Below are positions 22,883 through 32,929 of a stretch of 64,000 nt of DNA, in pieces. Every line of letters begins with the position of its first letter. The first letter of the stretch is position 1. A program made the position numbers and the translations under genes. The notes below the pieces were generated by a model. It was given only the letters and a program-made list of their open reading frames with translations. It made no database searches and was not told the origin of the DNA. The stretch comes from Symsagittifera roscoffensis (taxonomy: Eukaryota > Xenacoelomorpha > Acoela > Convolutidae), in the NCBI RefSeq assembly GCF_963678635.1, contig NC_087063.1, forward strand, positions 34,384,540 to 34,448,539, written 5' to 3'.

Positions 22883-23028
22883 TTTGAAGCATCGCACATT
22901 GCATAGAATGGTTGATTTGGATCTGGAATTGTGTTTGAAATTTGTTCAGTTAGAAGTTTTTTAATTTCTTCAAATTGTGTTTGATGTTCAGTGGACCATT
23001 CAAAATTATTTTGTTGTCTAAGGATATT
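20308..23028 (-). pseudogene. pol: RNase H-integrase, copy 2 (integrase intact)
   Basis: One frame from the RT connection to 20308, interrupted only by a TAG at 22248-22246, where copy 1 has a sense codon (CTA versus CGA on the plus strand). RNase H: the Asp of CDAS, the Glu of RECTAI and the Asp of FTDHKP are present. The fourth acidic position reads Asn in an NxxLPNTLSR context. Integrase: HTQNIKGH with CNDCIVC gives the H2C2 zinc finger. FDTKGP, VTDNGTEF and VEGMNRS give the D, D-35-E triad. RKGPYQII is the GPY/F module. A Lys/Asn/Glu-rich tail of about 100 residues ends it. The integrase part alone is uninterrupted for 578 codons. Confidence 0.92.
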
Positions 23029-23031
23029 TTA

Positions 23032-24866
23032 GAATGGTCTTAAATATAATTGCATTTTGTAAACGTACTTGCTTAAGAAATTTAACATTCCAAGGAATTC
23101 TTGGATTTTCTTTTTGTTTGTTGGTGGTTGAAGTTTTTGAATAGCATCAATGCGTGATTTTAATGGAGTGATTTTGTTTCTTTCTATATTATGTCCTAAA
23201 AATTTAAATCGCGTTAAAAAGAAGTGTGATTCATCGGGGGCGGCCTTCAGATTTTCGTTCTGAAGTATTTTATGATAGTGTTCTTAACTGTAAACATTTC
23301 TTCTTTTGTCTGTGATTGCATAAAAACATCGTCTAAATAGGTGATTGCGTTTTTCTTAAGTATTAGTGGTCTAAAAATTTTGCTCATAAAAGCTGAAAAT
23401 GATGCTGGTCCTATGGATGTTCCATAGAATAGGCGGTTGAATTCATATTGTTGATTTCCAATAACAAATTGTGTTAAACGTCGTGATTGTTCATCTAGTG
23501 GCATTTGATTGTATGCACTATTCATATCTGCGGTTGTAAAGTATTTTCCGTTCATTTTTGTTAAAATAACTTGTATTGGTTCAATAGGCCAATTGCATTT
23601 TGATTCGTCTATTAGTGAAATGAGATATCTAGCGTCTAAAACTTTTTTTAATGATTCTCCTTTTGCTAGGATTATAACAGGGTTAATAAATGTGTTACCT
23701 GTTGGTTGTTCCTCTTTGTTTACTGGTGAGATAATTTTGTAATTTTCTAAAATATCCAGTAATCTATTTACCTTATCGTGTAAATGAATTGGTACTTTAC
23801 TTGCTCTTTGTTTTTTGAAAACTGCGTCAGGGTTTAACGGGAGATGTAGTGATGAACTGATTTTCCCAACATCAAATTTTGATGTTGCGTAGACTGTTGA
23901 ATATTTTAACAGTTGTTTTGCTAGTTTGTCAAATTCGATTTGTGTAATTTGCGAGTGTTCAAAGTTAAACATCGTTAAAAATTGTTGTTGTTCTTTTGTG
24001 TAATTTGTTATATTGAATGTTGGTTTAAAATATGGTGTTTTTGTGAAATAATCTGTGTTCCTCTTTTCATTGCTTATTATGTTATTTATGGATAGTTCCT
24101 CGTTAAGAATTGTGGATTGACAAATATCTAATAATTGGAGTATATTATTTACGCGGTATGCTTTTTCATGTACGGGTGATATTGTAGCGTTTGTTTCGCA
24201 ATATCCTAAAAGTCCTAAGGGTAATGTTACTTGATACGGTGTATTGTTATACACATGTAGCAAAATGATGTCTGAATTCGTATTTTTCAAATATTTAATA
24301 GATGAAATCGTGATTTTGAAAAACTTATGAATAGGTTTAAACTCAAAGTCTGACATAAAGAGTTGTTGTTTATTTTGACTTTTATCATATTGGTGAACTT
24401 GTTTTATTGAAAAGTTATATATATTTCCTGATAGTGGTTTCAGGTGTTTCCGTTGTTGGTTATAAATTGGATAAAATTTTGAAAAGAATGGTGGTGGTTT
24501 ATTTAATCTTTGAAAAAATGTTAGTGCTGTATTTTTTGTTTTTGTGTACTTATCTTTGATTAGTATTTTACTATTCAAGATGTTGATTGTTGATATATAT
24601 TTAGATATAAATGGTATACCAATGATATTGTGTTTAATATCAGTGATATGAAATATTTGTTTAAATGGTTTGTTTAGAATTTTTTTTTGCTCCATTGTTC
24701 TTGTGGGGAGGAGGAATAATTGGACTTTTCCATAATTTACTAATGTTGATCATTGTGCTGTTGCTAGTTTACTAGAGGTTGCAAGAGGCGTTAATTTTGG
24801 ATGTAATGTTTTGATTTCATTCCATGTGGGAATGTTAATTATGTTGGATTCTGCTCCTGAATCAAT
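23032..24866 (-). pseudogene. pol: Protease-reverse transcriptase of the retroelement
   Basis: Protease opens with IDSGAE (catalytic DSG at about 24863-24855) and has a later IIGIPFIS strand matching the retropepsin ILG-type motif. A TGA at 24752-24750 lies between them. RT follows in the same frame: a PVIILAKG segment, KVLDARYLISLIDE (which replaces the usual LN/DYR region), TTADMNSAYNQMPL with a catalytic Asp, RLFYGTSIGPASF, and YLDD as the YxDD active site (about 23330). A frameshift near 23250-23280 moves the thumb/connection into the frame of copy 2 RNase H, and a TAA occurs at 23031-23029. The enzyme would cleave Gag-Pol and synthesise cDNA in cytoplasmic particles. Confidence 0.9.
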
Positions 24867-24874
24867 TAAAAATC
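24866..24874 (-). promoter_or_regulatory. Candidate -1 frameshift site at the gag-protease border
   Basis: The gag frame ends GAT TTT TAA (24874-24866). The protease frame is exactly -1 relative to it and reads TTA ATT GAT across the same run of five T. Slippage of the P-site tRNA from TTT to the overlapping TTT would bypass the TAA and enter protease just before its DSG motif. This resembles retroviral gag-pro junctions. The alternative is a simple one-base deletion in this copy. Confidence 0.45.
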
Positions 24875-25379
24875 AATTTCAAGATCTGGTGGTTGAAATT
24901 CTTTGTTTCTTGGACTTTCTAAGAGAAATGGTATTGTCCAAATTTTTTCTCTGGGTTGTTTTTTTTGTATATTTTGATAAATATGATTTGTGTTTAAACA
25001 TTTTGTTTTGTCATTTTCATTGGGTTTATTTACCGTGTTAATTTCGTTTATTTCTTGTGCAGTTTGTGTAGTATTGATGGGTTCAATATAATAATTGTGA
25101 AGGAGTTCCAATTGATTTTCATATTTATGTGATGTAAAAGGTTGTTCATATATAATAGGTTCGTAGTCGTTTTCGACTGTTATCATATTTACGGAGATGG
25201 TATTTTCTGTATCACTTTCTGTGTCTGCTGATCCACAGTTTATTTGATTTAGTTGTAGTTCGTTATTTCCTCTGTCATCAATACCTGGGGGGTCTGATGT
25301 TGTTTCTTCATCTGACTGTACTTGATTAATATGTCTTTGATGTTTTGGTGTACTACTTCTGTATCGATGTTTAGAATTA

Positions 25380-25700
25380 TTATAATGGTTATTATTCCTA
25401 TGTGGTGATTGGGAATAATTTCTATATTGATTATTATAACTTGAATTTCGATTTTTTGAATTATTCCGTGATCTGTTGTGATAATTGTCATTTGGTCTGT
25501 AATAGTTTGATCTGTTATATGAGTTATTTCTTGATCGATTGTTCGGGTTATTCTAATTTCGATTGTTCGAATAACTTCTATTTCGATTATGTGAATAGTT
25601 TCTATTTCTGTTATATGATGAGTTTCGTGATTGATTACTGGAATAGTGTTTGCTTCTTGGGTTTGATTGGGAATTGGATCTAGAAACAAATTGTGTTGCA
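25380..25700 (-). repeat. Low-complexity Asn/Arg/Ser/Tyr repeat tract in Gag
   Basis: Irregular short repeats around the unit NRNYS / NRSNS on the coding strand (plus strand words such as GATTGTTCGAATAA). All three minus frames stay open here in part, giving spurious alternative frames such as the Ile-rich 25884-25249. Confidence 0.6.
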
Positions 25701-26247
25701 TTTGAATTTGATCTCGTATAGTTATTTTGACTATTTGATCGATTATAATGATTTTGTGAAGAATTCTGTGTATTTCTTCGTTCTGGTGATCTTCCTCTAT
25801 AACTTGAGTTATATGGTGATTGATTCCTTGTGTAATTGGTGTTGTTCGGAAGTGGTTTTCCTGAACTGTTGTTACTGTATACATTTTTGTTTGGTAGATT
25901 TTGATCTTTCTTCATATATTGGTAGAATGATTTATTTGGTTCTTTATATTTTTGAGGTTTGTTTTGGTTATCTTGTTGTTTTTGTCTACATTCGGAAATA
26001 CTATGGCCGTATCGTCGGCAATAATTACACCATTTTTTGAAAGATGGTTCGCCTTTAAAATTTGGGTGTTTTTCATAAATATTTAGTATTTCAGTGATTT
26101 TTTCAACTAGGTCTGTATCTGATTCCTGTATGTTATTGATATGTGTAGTGTTTGTTTCAATTCGATTAACATATTGTAGTTTTTCTGTTTCTTCAAGTTT
26201 CATTGTGATTTCCGCTTGCTCTAGTTTGTCTACTAGTTTTCGAAAAT

Positions 26248-27423
26248 CTAAATCTGGCTCTCGAATTGAAGAAGGATGAGATGCTCTCTTTTTATTGCTA
26301 TTTTCCTTAATTGAGGTGTTAAGGTCATCATTTCTGTCATTTTTGTGTTTTTATAGTCATGTGTATTCAATGAATATGCTTTTCGAACTAGTGTTTCGAT
26401 ACGTACTGCTAATTGTTTGATGGTTTCATTTGGTAATCTGCGAATTTCATTACATAAAACTCTTTGGTGTTGTTTATTTCTTTCGGAGTCAAACATTTTT
26501 GAAAATTCTTGTGTAAATCTTTTCCAGTCTGATTTTATTTCTATAGGTAATACTGAAAACCATTTTTGAGCTGCGCCATCTAAGGTTGTTTGTATCAACG
26601 CTGTGCGTCGATGTATCCAATTTTGATGTAGTGGTGTATTAATTGGTTCAGGTCCTATATTTAAAATTAAATATGCTGTTACTGCATTTAAATAATCTTC
26701 TACAGAATATTCAGGGTCTGTTCCTGTGAATACCATTAGTGGTTTATTTGATGTTATTGATGATCCACCCATAAGGTATGGATTCATTGTCATCTGTAGT
26801 GATTCTGCGGCATTTGGCGTTTCCGAAAAATTTGAAAGTTGATTTTTTGTTATTTTGTGTTGTTGAAGGTAATATGGGAGTGGTATTTCATTTTGCATTT
26901 GAGTTGGTTGATACGAGTGCATAGTCATTAGGTTTTGTGGCTGAATTGGTTGAGAAGATTGTGTATTAGTTAGATTTGGCATATGGATTGGTTGTTGATT
27001 TCGTGTATCCGTTCGATTTGGAGAAAAAATTCTATTATATGTATGAGGTCGTCGCGATCCTTGTTTGCGATATTCTTGGGTATATGGTGCAAAAATGTCT
27101 GGTTGTAAATAATCATCATCAGATGCTAAGTATTCCGTATGATGAGGTGCTTGCTTTTTATTTTTATTTTGGTGAAAGAATGGGTAATTTTCACTATGAT
27201 CCTGTGGAGGATGTGAGTTAGTCCGAAAATTTACTGAGTTGGTTGTTGTCATTGGGTTATCCCAATAGTGAGAACATACATGATTATTATTAGTTTTTCG
27301 TGGGGGGTAGTTTGTTTTTGACGAATGTGCATAATTATAATTGTGTTCTGCAAAAGTGTTTCTTGTGAACGTTCTTCGTGGTTTTGATGGTACTGTCATA
27401 GGTCTATATGTTTGATAATCCAT
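26248..27423 (-). CDS. gag: Gag capsid-type protein of the retroelement
   Basis: ATG at 27423, 391 codons to 26248. Residues 1-215 are Gln/Asn/Pro/Tyr-rich and disordered, with His-Met-Pro-Asn-Leu repeats. Residues about 225-380 match the Retrotrans_gag capsid pattern: PLMVFTGTDPEYSVEDYL, a WIHRRTALIQTTLDGAAQKWF helix, FTQEFSKMFDSERN, and a LPNETIKQLAVRIETLV helix. It would form the particle shell. The C-terminal end is cut by a frame change before the zinc-knuckle frame. An in-frame TAA lies upstream at about 27560, so this start is plausible but may be internal to a longer Gag. Confidence 0.75.
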   Translation of the reverse strand: MDYQTYRPMTVPSKPRRTFTRNTFAEHNYNYAHSSKTNYPPRKTNNNHVCSHYWDNPMTTTNSVNFRTNSHPPQDHSENYPFFHQNKNKKQAPHHTEYLASDDDYLQPDIFAPYTQEYRKQGSRRPHTYNRIFSPNRTDTRNQQPIHMPNLTNTQSSQPIQPQNLMTMHSYQPTQMQNEIPLPYYLQQHKITKNQLSNFSETPNAAESLQMTMNPYLMGGSSITSNKPLMVFTGTDPEYSVEDYLNAVTAYLILNIGPEPINTPLHQNWIHRRTALIQTTLDGAAQKWFSVLPIEIKSDWKRFTQEFSKMFDSERNKQHQRVLCNEIRRLPNETIKQLAVRIETLVRKAYSLNTHDYKNTKMTEMMTLTPQLRKIAIKREHLILLQFESQI

Positions 27424-27666
27424 ATGTGAATATTTTGGAGCAACCGAAGGTTTAACGGTTGATTGTAAGGTTACTTGTGCCAGTGAAGTGTTTGTATTTT
27501 TTAGTGTTGTTAAATTTGGATGTATTGGTGAAATACTTTGTTGTGTAGTTGTTGTTGTTTAGACAATTTCTTCATTTATGAAGTGTGATGGTGTTTGGAT
27601 ATCTTGTTGTGTAAGATTCCTAGTTCCATTAAGGTTTTCATTGTGTATGACGGTCGAATTTAAACT

Positions 27667-27782
27667 GGTGTTGCATCAATGGTTAGTGGTACTACTTTTA
27701 CATAATCTCTTTGGTAAGATTAATGGTGTTGCATCAATGGTTAGTGGTACTACTTTTACATAATCTCTTTGGTAAGATATTG
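27667..27782. repeat. 58-bp perfect-looking tandem duplication in gag
   Basis: GGTGTTGCATCAATGG begins at 27667 and again at 27725; the match continues through GGTAAGAT ending 27720 and 27778. A period of 58 is not a multiple of three, so the duplication shifts the frame of the N-terminal Gag ORF at its 3' end. Confidence 0.9.
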
Positions 27783-28557
27783 AGCTTATTGCTTGACTTG
27801 AGATTGATTGTGGGATATTTATAAATGCAGGATGAGACCATTCAGGGTCCCAAACGTAGTCTGACTGTTCTGTAATGGCAGTATCGTCATTTGGATTTTG
27901 AGGTCTGAAAATTTTTCTTACTTGTGAAATTAAGTCTATATTATGTGTGAAATAATCTATTATAAACCATGCCAAAATTTTTTGTAAGTCATGTTTTGTG
28001 TGTTGTGAAACATCGTCTTTAGTGAAATTTTCTTTGATTATATGTAGAAAAGTTGAAAATAAAGCAATTTCATTTCGTACTTTTGTATGTTTGGATGTTT
28101 CAGTTGGTGAGATACTGTGAAATTCTGTTTTTTCTAATATAGAAATATAGGTATATATTAATGCAAAAACTTCGTTAGTGAATATGGAGTTTGCTCTTTG
28201 TGAATTATGATATTGTATGCTTTTAATATATTCTAAGAATACTTTTGAAAATTCTAATTCAAGATCGTCTGTTTGCATTACATATTTACGATGATTCGTA
28301 TTTGGTGTGCTGAATTCTATGGTGTAGATTCCATATTGTTGTGTTAAATTACATATATCTTTCAGATAATGTTCAATAATTTGTCTTTTGATTTTTACAT
28401 CTGGGAATTCTGCTTTGCATGGGCTGATTCCGGTTTCAAACAAATTTACGAGTAATTTCTTGAAAAAATCATGTTGCCCTCTATTATCGGGTGCATCTAT
28501 GAGGAAGGGGTAAACCTCTTCGTTATCTGGACTATCGTCACTTTGAGTGTGGCTCAT
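27676..28557 (-). CDS. N-terminal Gag-like ORF (helical, 293 codons)
   Basis: ATG at 28557 is the first ORF after the leader. It begins MSHTQSDD, with an acidic N-terminus followed by long amphipathic helices rich in Ile, Phe and Lys. There are no zinc finger and no enzymatic motif. It stands where retroviral matrix proteins stand, so a matrix/assembly role is a positional inference. Its last 13 codons come from the 58-bp duplication read out of frame. Without the duplication the frame would end at the nearby TAA (about 27661-27659), so this may be a free-standing protein rather than part of one Gag. Confidence 0.6.
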   Translation of the reverse strand: MSHTQSDDSPDNEEVYPFLIDAPDNRGQHDFFKKLLVNLFETGISPCKAEFPDVKIKRQIIEHYLKDICNLTQQYGIYTIEFSTPNTNHRKYVMQTDDLELEFSKVFLEYIKSIQYHNSQRANSIFTNEVFALIYTYISILEKTEFHSISPTETSKHTKVRNEIALFSTFLHIIKENFTKDDVSQHTKHDLQKILAWFIIDYFTHNIDLISQVRKIFRPQNPNDDTAITEQSDYVWDPEWSHPAFINIPQSISSQAISSISYQRDYVKVVPLTIDATPLILPKRLCKSSTTNH

Positions 28558-30227
28558 TTTTTTGTTTAATGACTGTTAATATATAACTATCGATGTGTCT
28601 AATTGGTTGATTCCAATTATACAAGTGTACTGGTTTGTGTTTTTATTGCTTTTTTATTCTTCTTTTTCCTCTTTTTGATGAACTTGAAGCTGTTTCTGAA
28701 TCGGAAAAATATATTTGATCGTGAATGGGACAATTTTTATCAATCGATTTTTTTAATTTGTAGAGTTCATCTAAATTGCTGGCTTCTGATTCTGAAAATG
28801 CGTTTCTATTTTTTGAAAATCTTTTTCGTGCGATTTGTTTTTGTTTGTTTATTATTTTTCTTTTTATTGTTAGTCGTTTTGTTCAAATGTAACCAACTGT
28901 TTGTGTATGAGGTGTGATTACAAGATCGTATTTTTGGTTATCTATCTCACAGTTGTGTAAAACGATTGTTTGTTTTTTTCCTAGATTTTTGAATGACATC
29001 AGGTTTAGGATGAGGGATGCAAAAAGTTGTTAGGTAATTTCTATTTTCTTAGACTGTTAGTCCTTACAATTTTTTGGTTAGCTTAACCTGGGTCTTTTTG
29101 TTCAGGGTTGGAGAGAAAAGTATATCGATTCCGAAGAATGATTTTTTACTTTCTCGTTGCTAGTCTAAGCTAAGGTGTTAACTTACTTAATCTTACTTAG
29201 GGGTAGTGATTGTGTTCAAGGGTTGGAGAATAGTAAATCGATCCACAAGGTTCAGGTATAATTAGAACGCAAGTAGTTCGTTAGATACTATTTTAAACTT
29301 ACTAAGTCTAAGATTTGTCCTAGGTCTGGTAAGAGGAGGGTTCAAGTGAAGGATGAATAACCGAAGTTCTTCACTGTTTATCCTAATTTTGAATGGTTAA
29401 TTTTGTTGAAAAATTTCTATTAGTCTTGGGTTTTTTTGGAAGGGTTGGATAGTGAATCGACGTTTGAGGTCGTTAGACACTTGTTAAGTAGTTGGGGGAG
29501 AACAAAATTGTTCTTTTTGATCCAAGGATAGGCCTTGATGATCAGGTTTTAAATTTAATGAAATAGAAAATTTATGAAGATCCAAGGATAAGCCTTGATG
29601 ATCTAATTTTAAAATTAAGTGAATATAATTTATTTTGGTTTAATTTTATTTAAGAAAAAGATTTAGTTTTTTAATGATATTAGTGAGCTTATGATTGCTG
29701 TTATGTTTAGGTGATGAAGCTGGGACAACAGATGATTTTATGATTACTAACAATTTATTGTCATGCTACTAATTTTTATTTTGATTTTCAACAAATATTT
29801 TCAAACATGTTTTATATAAGACTGCAGAAATTAAGAAAACGATCTGAGATCTTTTTATCAATCGTTATTGTATATTAATAATTTTGTTTAGCGCCTGAAA
29901 TGATCATGAAGATTGACTTCAAAATTTTATGTTTGCAAATCAAAATCTAAATTCATTGCTAATAAGATTCTAAATATAAAAGTTTGTGTTGGCTTTTGCC
30001 GTACAATCATAAAACTATATGGTAAGTTTCTACTTTGTCGTATGTCGTCTCTTGTTTGAGGTCTTCTTACAATTCTGGGTAGTTCTGTTATCGTTCGGAA
30101 TATCGGCTCTGATCTATTGAGTCGTAGAGACATTTCGATTAAATTATTATCGTATAACATTTTTAAAATATTTTGTCTAAATTCTAATCTATTTTTGGTT
30201 AAATCTAAGCTATTAAGGTCTTATTCG
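28558..30227 (-). other. 5' leader of the retroelement
   Basis: 1.67 kb between the primer-binding site and the first ORF, with no convincing reading frame. It contains a 60-bp tandem repeat (29519-29578 and 29579-29638, both starting GATCCAAGGATA) and several loosely repeated blocks between 29040 and 29480 sharing AGGGTTGGA-like words. Such leaders often carry packaging or translation-control elements; none can be assigned. Confidence 0.6.
29519..29638. repeat. 60-bp tandem repeat in the leader
   Basis: Two adjacent units of exactly 60 bp, each starting GATCCAAGGATARGCCTTGA and diverging in the AT-rich second half. Confidence 0.85.
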
Positions 30228-30245
30228 AGACTAAAGGTCGCACCA
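30228..30245 (-). promoter_or_regulatory. Candidate tRNA primer-binding site
   Basis: Two bases inside the 5' LTR the coding strand reads TGGTGCGACCTTTAGTCT, complementary to a tRNA 3' end terminating GTCGCACCA. The complement continues into a TTCGAGA-like T-loop word. The tRNA identity could not be assigned. Confidence 0.6.
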
Positions 30246-30247
30246 GA

Positions 30248-30657
30248 TGAGTTATGTCCGATGTGGTTAACTCATAGAGTAATTTCGGATAGGGTACACC
30301 GTCTGCTCGTCACGCTATCTTATTTTCGGCCGGATAGATTCGTGCAACTTCTTAGTCTAATACCGATCCTAATCTTACTCTCATACCTTCTAGTCTCAGG
30401 GTGTTTAACTAGTCTCTGCTAGGCTCAATAGATCTAGGGTATACTGGTTTGTTGCGGCTGCCGAAGTTCTCTTGGAGAGACAACTAATTTCTAAGTTAAA
30501 TTCAAATCTCTCTGGTGCTGAAATTACAATTAATTTCAGCACTTACAAATAAGTGGGTTGTTAGTTAGATGGATCATGATTGGTTAATATTAAATACTTT
30601 ACAGTGGTAAAATATCTAATTTATCCAATGATAAAATGTAGTCTAGATCAGGTTCCA
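30248..30657 (-). repeat. 5' LTR of the retroelement
   Basis: 410 bp, TG...CA ends, about 8 substitutions from the 3' LTR at 8681-9090. Expected to drive the minus-strand transcript. Confidence 0.95.
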
Positions 30658-30661
30658 GGTA
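30658..30661. repeat. Target-site duplication, right copy (GGTA)
   Basis: Matches GGTA at 8677-8680 directly outside the other LTR. Confidence 0.85.
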
Positions 30662-30699
30662 TCTGATAATTTTGGAAACCTTGACCTTTTTGTTCGTTT

Positions 30700-31230
30700 T
30701 CGTCAATCACATCTTGTTTCATTTTCATCGTAAGTTTGAAGTTCATCCTTCAGTTGTTTATTTTTGTTGTATCCTTGCAATATCTTTTTAACTCGTGTGT
30801 TCTGATTGTTCCCTGATAAAAATTGATCTTGGAGACTTTTGCTATCCTTCTCATGGAAAAATGGGGTAGAAAATTTCCTGTTGAATTTGATAAAAAAGAT
30901 AGTTCTTCATCTGAAATATTCTGATTGACAGATCGTTTGTTAGTAATGGCAGATAAAAGTTTTGACGATAACAAATGTCATATTTCAACAAATGCCATTG
31001 CAACATCAGTAATTGTAATAGGTTTATCGTTAAATAAAAAGTGATTTGAATCAACATGTTGTATTAAAAATTCATGGATTTTCTCAATTTGAAATGACAA
31101 GCTCTTTTCAATATTTTTCAGTATAGATAGCGCAGATTTAAGATGCAAAATTAAATCCACTAAGAGTAGATTTGAAATAGTTAGCGGAACAGACGCTTTT
31201 TGGAATTGTTTTATCTCGTTTTTTAACTAA
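30700..31230 (-). pseudogene. Unassigned ORF remnant next to the LTR element
   Basis: One minus-strand frame from about 31215 to 30750 is open except for a single stop at 30980-30978. The predicted text is helical (LHLKSALSILKNIEKSLSF) with a later basic segment. I recognise no family. It could be the remains of a host gene or of an older transposon. Confidence 0.3.
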
Positions 31231-32929
31231 TTGTTGTTTCCAATTTAAAATTATTAGATTTCATTTTATTTGCTAAATCTGGAAAAATTGTTTGAATTAA
31301 TAATTTTTTATGATTTTTTTTCTTATTTTTGAGTTTCCACTTAATAAGTATGAGCACCGTAATGTTACTAAATTATATTTAGGTATACAACTTTTAAAGT
31401 ATGTGAGATTAAACTAATTTAATGAATCAGATGAAAAATTAACAATTCTTTATCGTCCACTCCAATTATCTGTAGTGATGAAAAATACTAAAATTCAGTC
31501 TTTTTTCCACATCACAGTTTTTTTTTCAATAATTACAGCTTTGATAAAAAAAAAATTGGTAGACATAACCATTGAAGATTTATTGGTACAAACACTGCTG
31601 ACAATTCTTATGTTTTCTGATTAAGAAGGTTTTATCAGAACATTTTTGCATCCAAAGTTTTAATTAGGTAACTCATAGTAAAATTGAGCATAAATTAAAC
31701 CATTGAAACCTTGATGTCTGATTGTTTGAATACTGCCTTAATTTTTTAATGTTTCAATTTTTAGGTCAAATAAAATTACTGATGAATTGTAATCCATTTT
31801 TTTGGATATTCGTTTCGTTTTCATTTTTGTTATACTAACTTTCGCTTTTGAATGTCAAATGATTTATATTCTAATCCTTTTTCGGTTAAAAAATTAGGTA
31901 GCTTTGTGAGTTTTTTCTAAAATGTTTTTTTTTAAATCATTCAATAACCTAGCTGAATTGTTAAATTTCAAGTGGAATGTTTTGATAGACTTTGGTAGAT
32001 TCTAGCTTCCTACAATACATTTTTTTTATTTTCAGGTGCTGCGTTAATTGTAAAAAGCTTTTGTGCATTGAATAATTTTCTATTCAATTTTTTTTCGTTT
32101 CATTTTTTCATAAAATTTAGTAGAGTCTACGTCTACGTTTGTTTTAAGTTGCTGATAAGTATAATGATTATTCTGTTTATGAAGTTTTATTCTACAAAAA
32201 AACTTTTATGTAGTAAATCAATCTCAAATGAACCAATTCTACCACTTGATTTTCAAAACTCTAGACTTTTGGGAGGTCTTTTGTTTTTCTATATGTATAT
32301 AAACTTTTTTGCTTCAAGCATTTTAATAATGGGGAGGAACTTGTATTCGGCTGTGTTTTGTTTTTTTTTTCTTGTTTTTTGAAGTTTCCAACTATAATTA
32401 GCTACCACATATAATCATCCTTGATAAATGATTAATATGTCACATTAAAACTTTTTCAAGTTTGATTCAAATGACATTGAAAAGTTTTGAAAAAGTTTTC
32501 CCAGTGCTAAGAAAATATTGGTTTTTTATGCTTGATTATTTACGCTTACTTATATTTGCTTCAGGCCCCTCACATTAGTCTAATTTAGCTTAATTAAATT
32601 TTTACACAAGTAATTTAAATTTTGAAAAATTTAACAATCATTTTGAGAATCAAAAGCTTGAAAAGTTCACAAAAAATGAATTGACGTTTTTTTATTTTAA
32701 TTTTTTTGTTTTTTCTAGTGATGTTTCTTCGATAAATAATTTTTCTATTTGCCTATGTAACTACGATTGTCCAACATATCTGAAAATTAGTCTAACCTCA
32801 GATGTTTTTTTCAGGACAAAATTTCTTAAAAAATAAATTTTCATGAAAAATTGCTTTTCGAATGCAAGTTTTTCTTTAGAAGCTAATAAATTTTTTTCCG
32901 TTTAAATTGATTTTCTTTTTTGTTAGGTT
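31231..32929. other. Intergenic, no gene seen
   Basis: Very AT-rich with poly-T runs. A 104-codon plus frame at 32068-32382 is Phe/Leu/Ser-rich as expected of T-rich DNA and shows no splice context or motif. Confidence 0.5.

Larger units (their letters stand above)
24866..26290 (-). pseudogene. gag: Gag nucleocapsid region with CCHC zinc knuckle
   Basis: Frame from about 26290 (first in-frame ATG 26203) to the TAA at 24868-24866, interrupted only by a TAG at 25555-25553. Residues about 59-72 from the ATG form a CX2CX4HX4C zinc knuckle (CNYCRRYGH...C). This is followed by a long Asn/Ser/Arg/Tyr-rich tract (about 25950-25380) made of loose RNRSYSNNR-like repeats, then an acidic section leading to protease. 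It would bind genomic RNA during packaging. The upstream capsid ORF is in another frame, so a shift near 26250-26290 separates them. Confidence 0.8.
8681..30657 (-). mobile_element. 22-kb env-bearing Ty3/gypsy LTR retroelement
   Basis: Bounded by 410-bp direct repeats starting TG and ending CA, with a GGTA target-site duplication on both sides. Transcription runs on the minus strand, so the 5' LTR is at 30248-30657. The order gag, protease, RT, RNase H, integrase, env is that of errantivirus-like Ty3/gypsy elements. Differences from the usual 6-10 kb: a 3301-bp tandem duplication of RNase H-integrase, a 1.7-kb leader, and long unknown reading regions before and after env. The two LTRs differ at about 8 of 410 positions by direct comparison, so insertion is fairly recent. 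Nevertheless most frames carry one or two stops or shifts, so this copy is probably not autonomous, unless the breaks are assembly errors. Confidence 0.93.

Noticed and set aside
25249-25884. 211-codon Ile/His/Thr-rich minus frame
   Set aside because: Alternative frame of the Asn/Arg/Ser repeat in Gag; the zinc-knuckle frame is the real one.
32068-32382. 104-codon plus-strand ORF
   Set aside because: Phe/Ile/Leu/Ser composition expected from T-rich DNA; no splice sites or motif.
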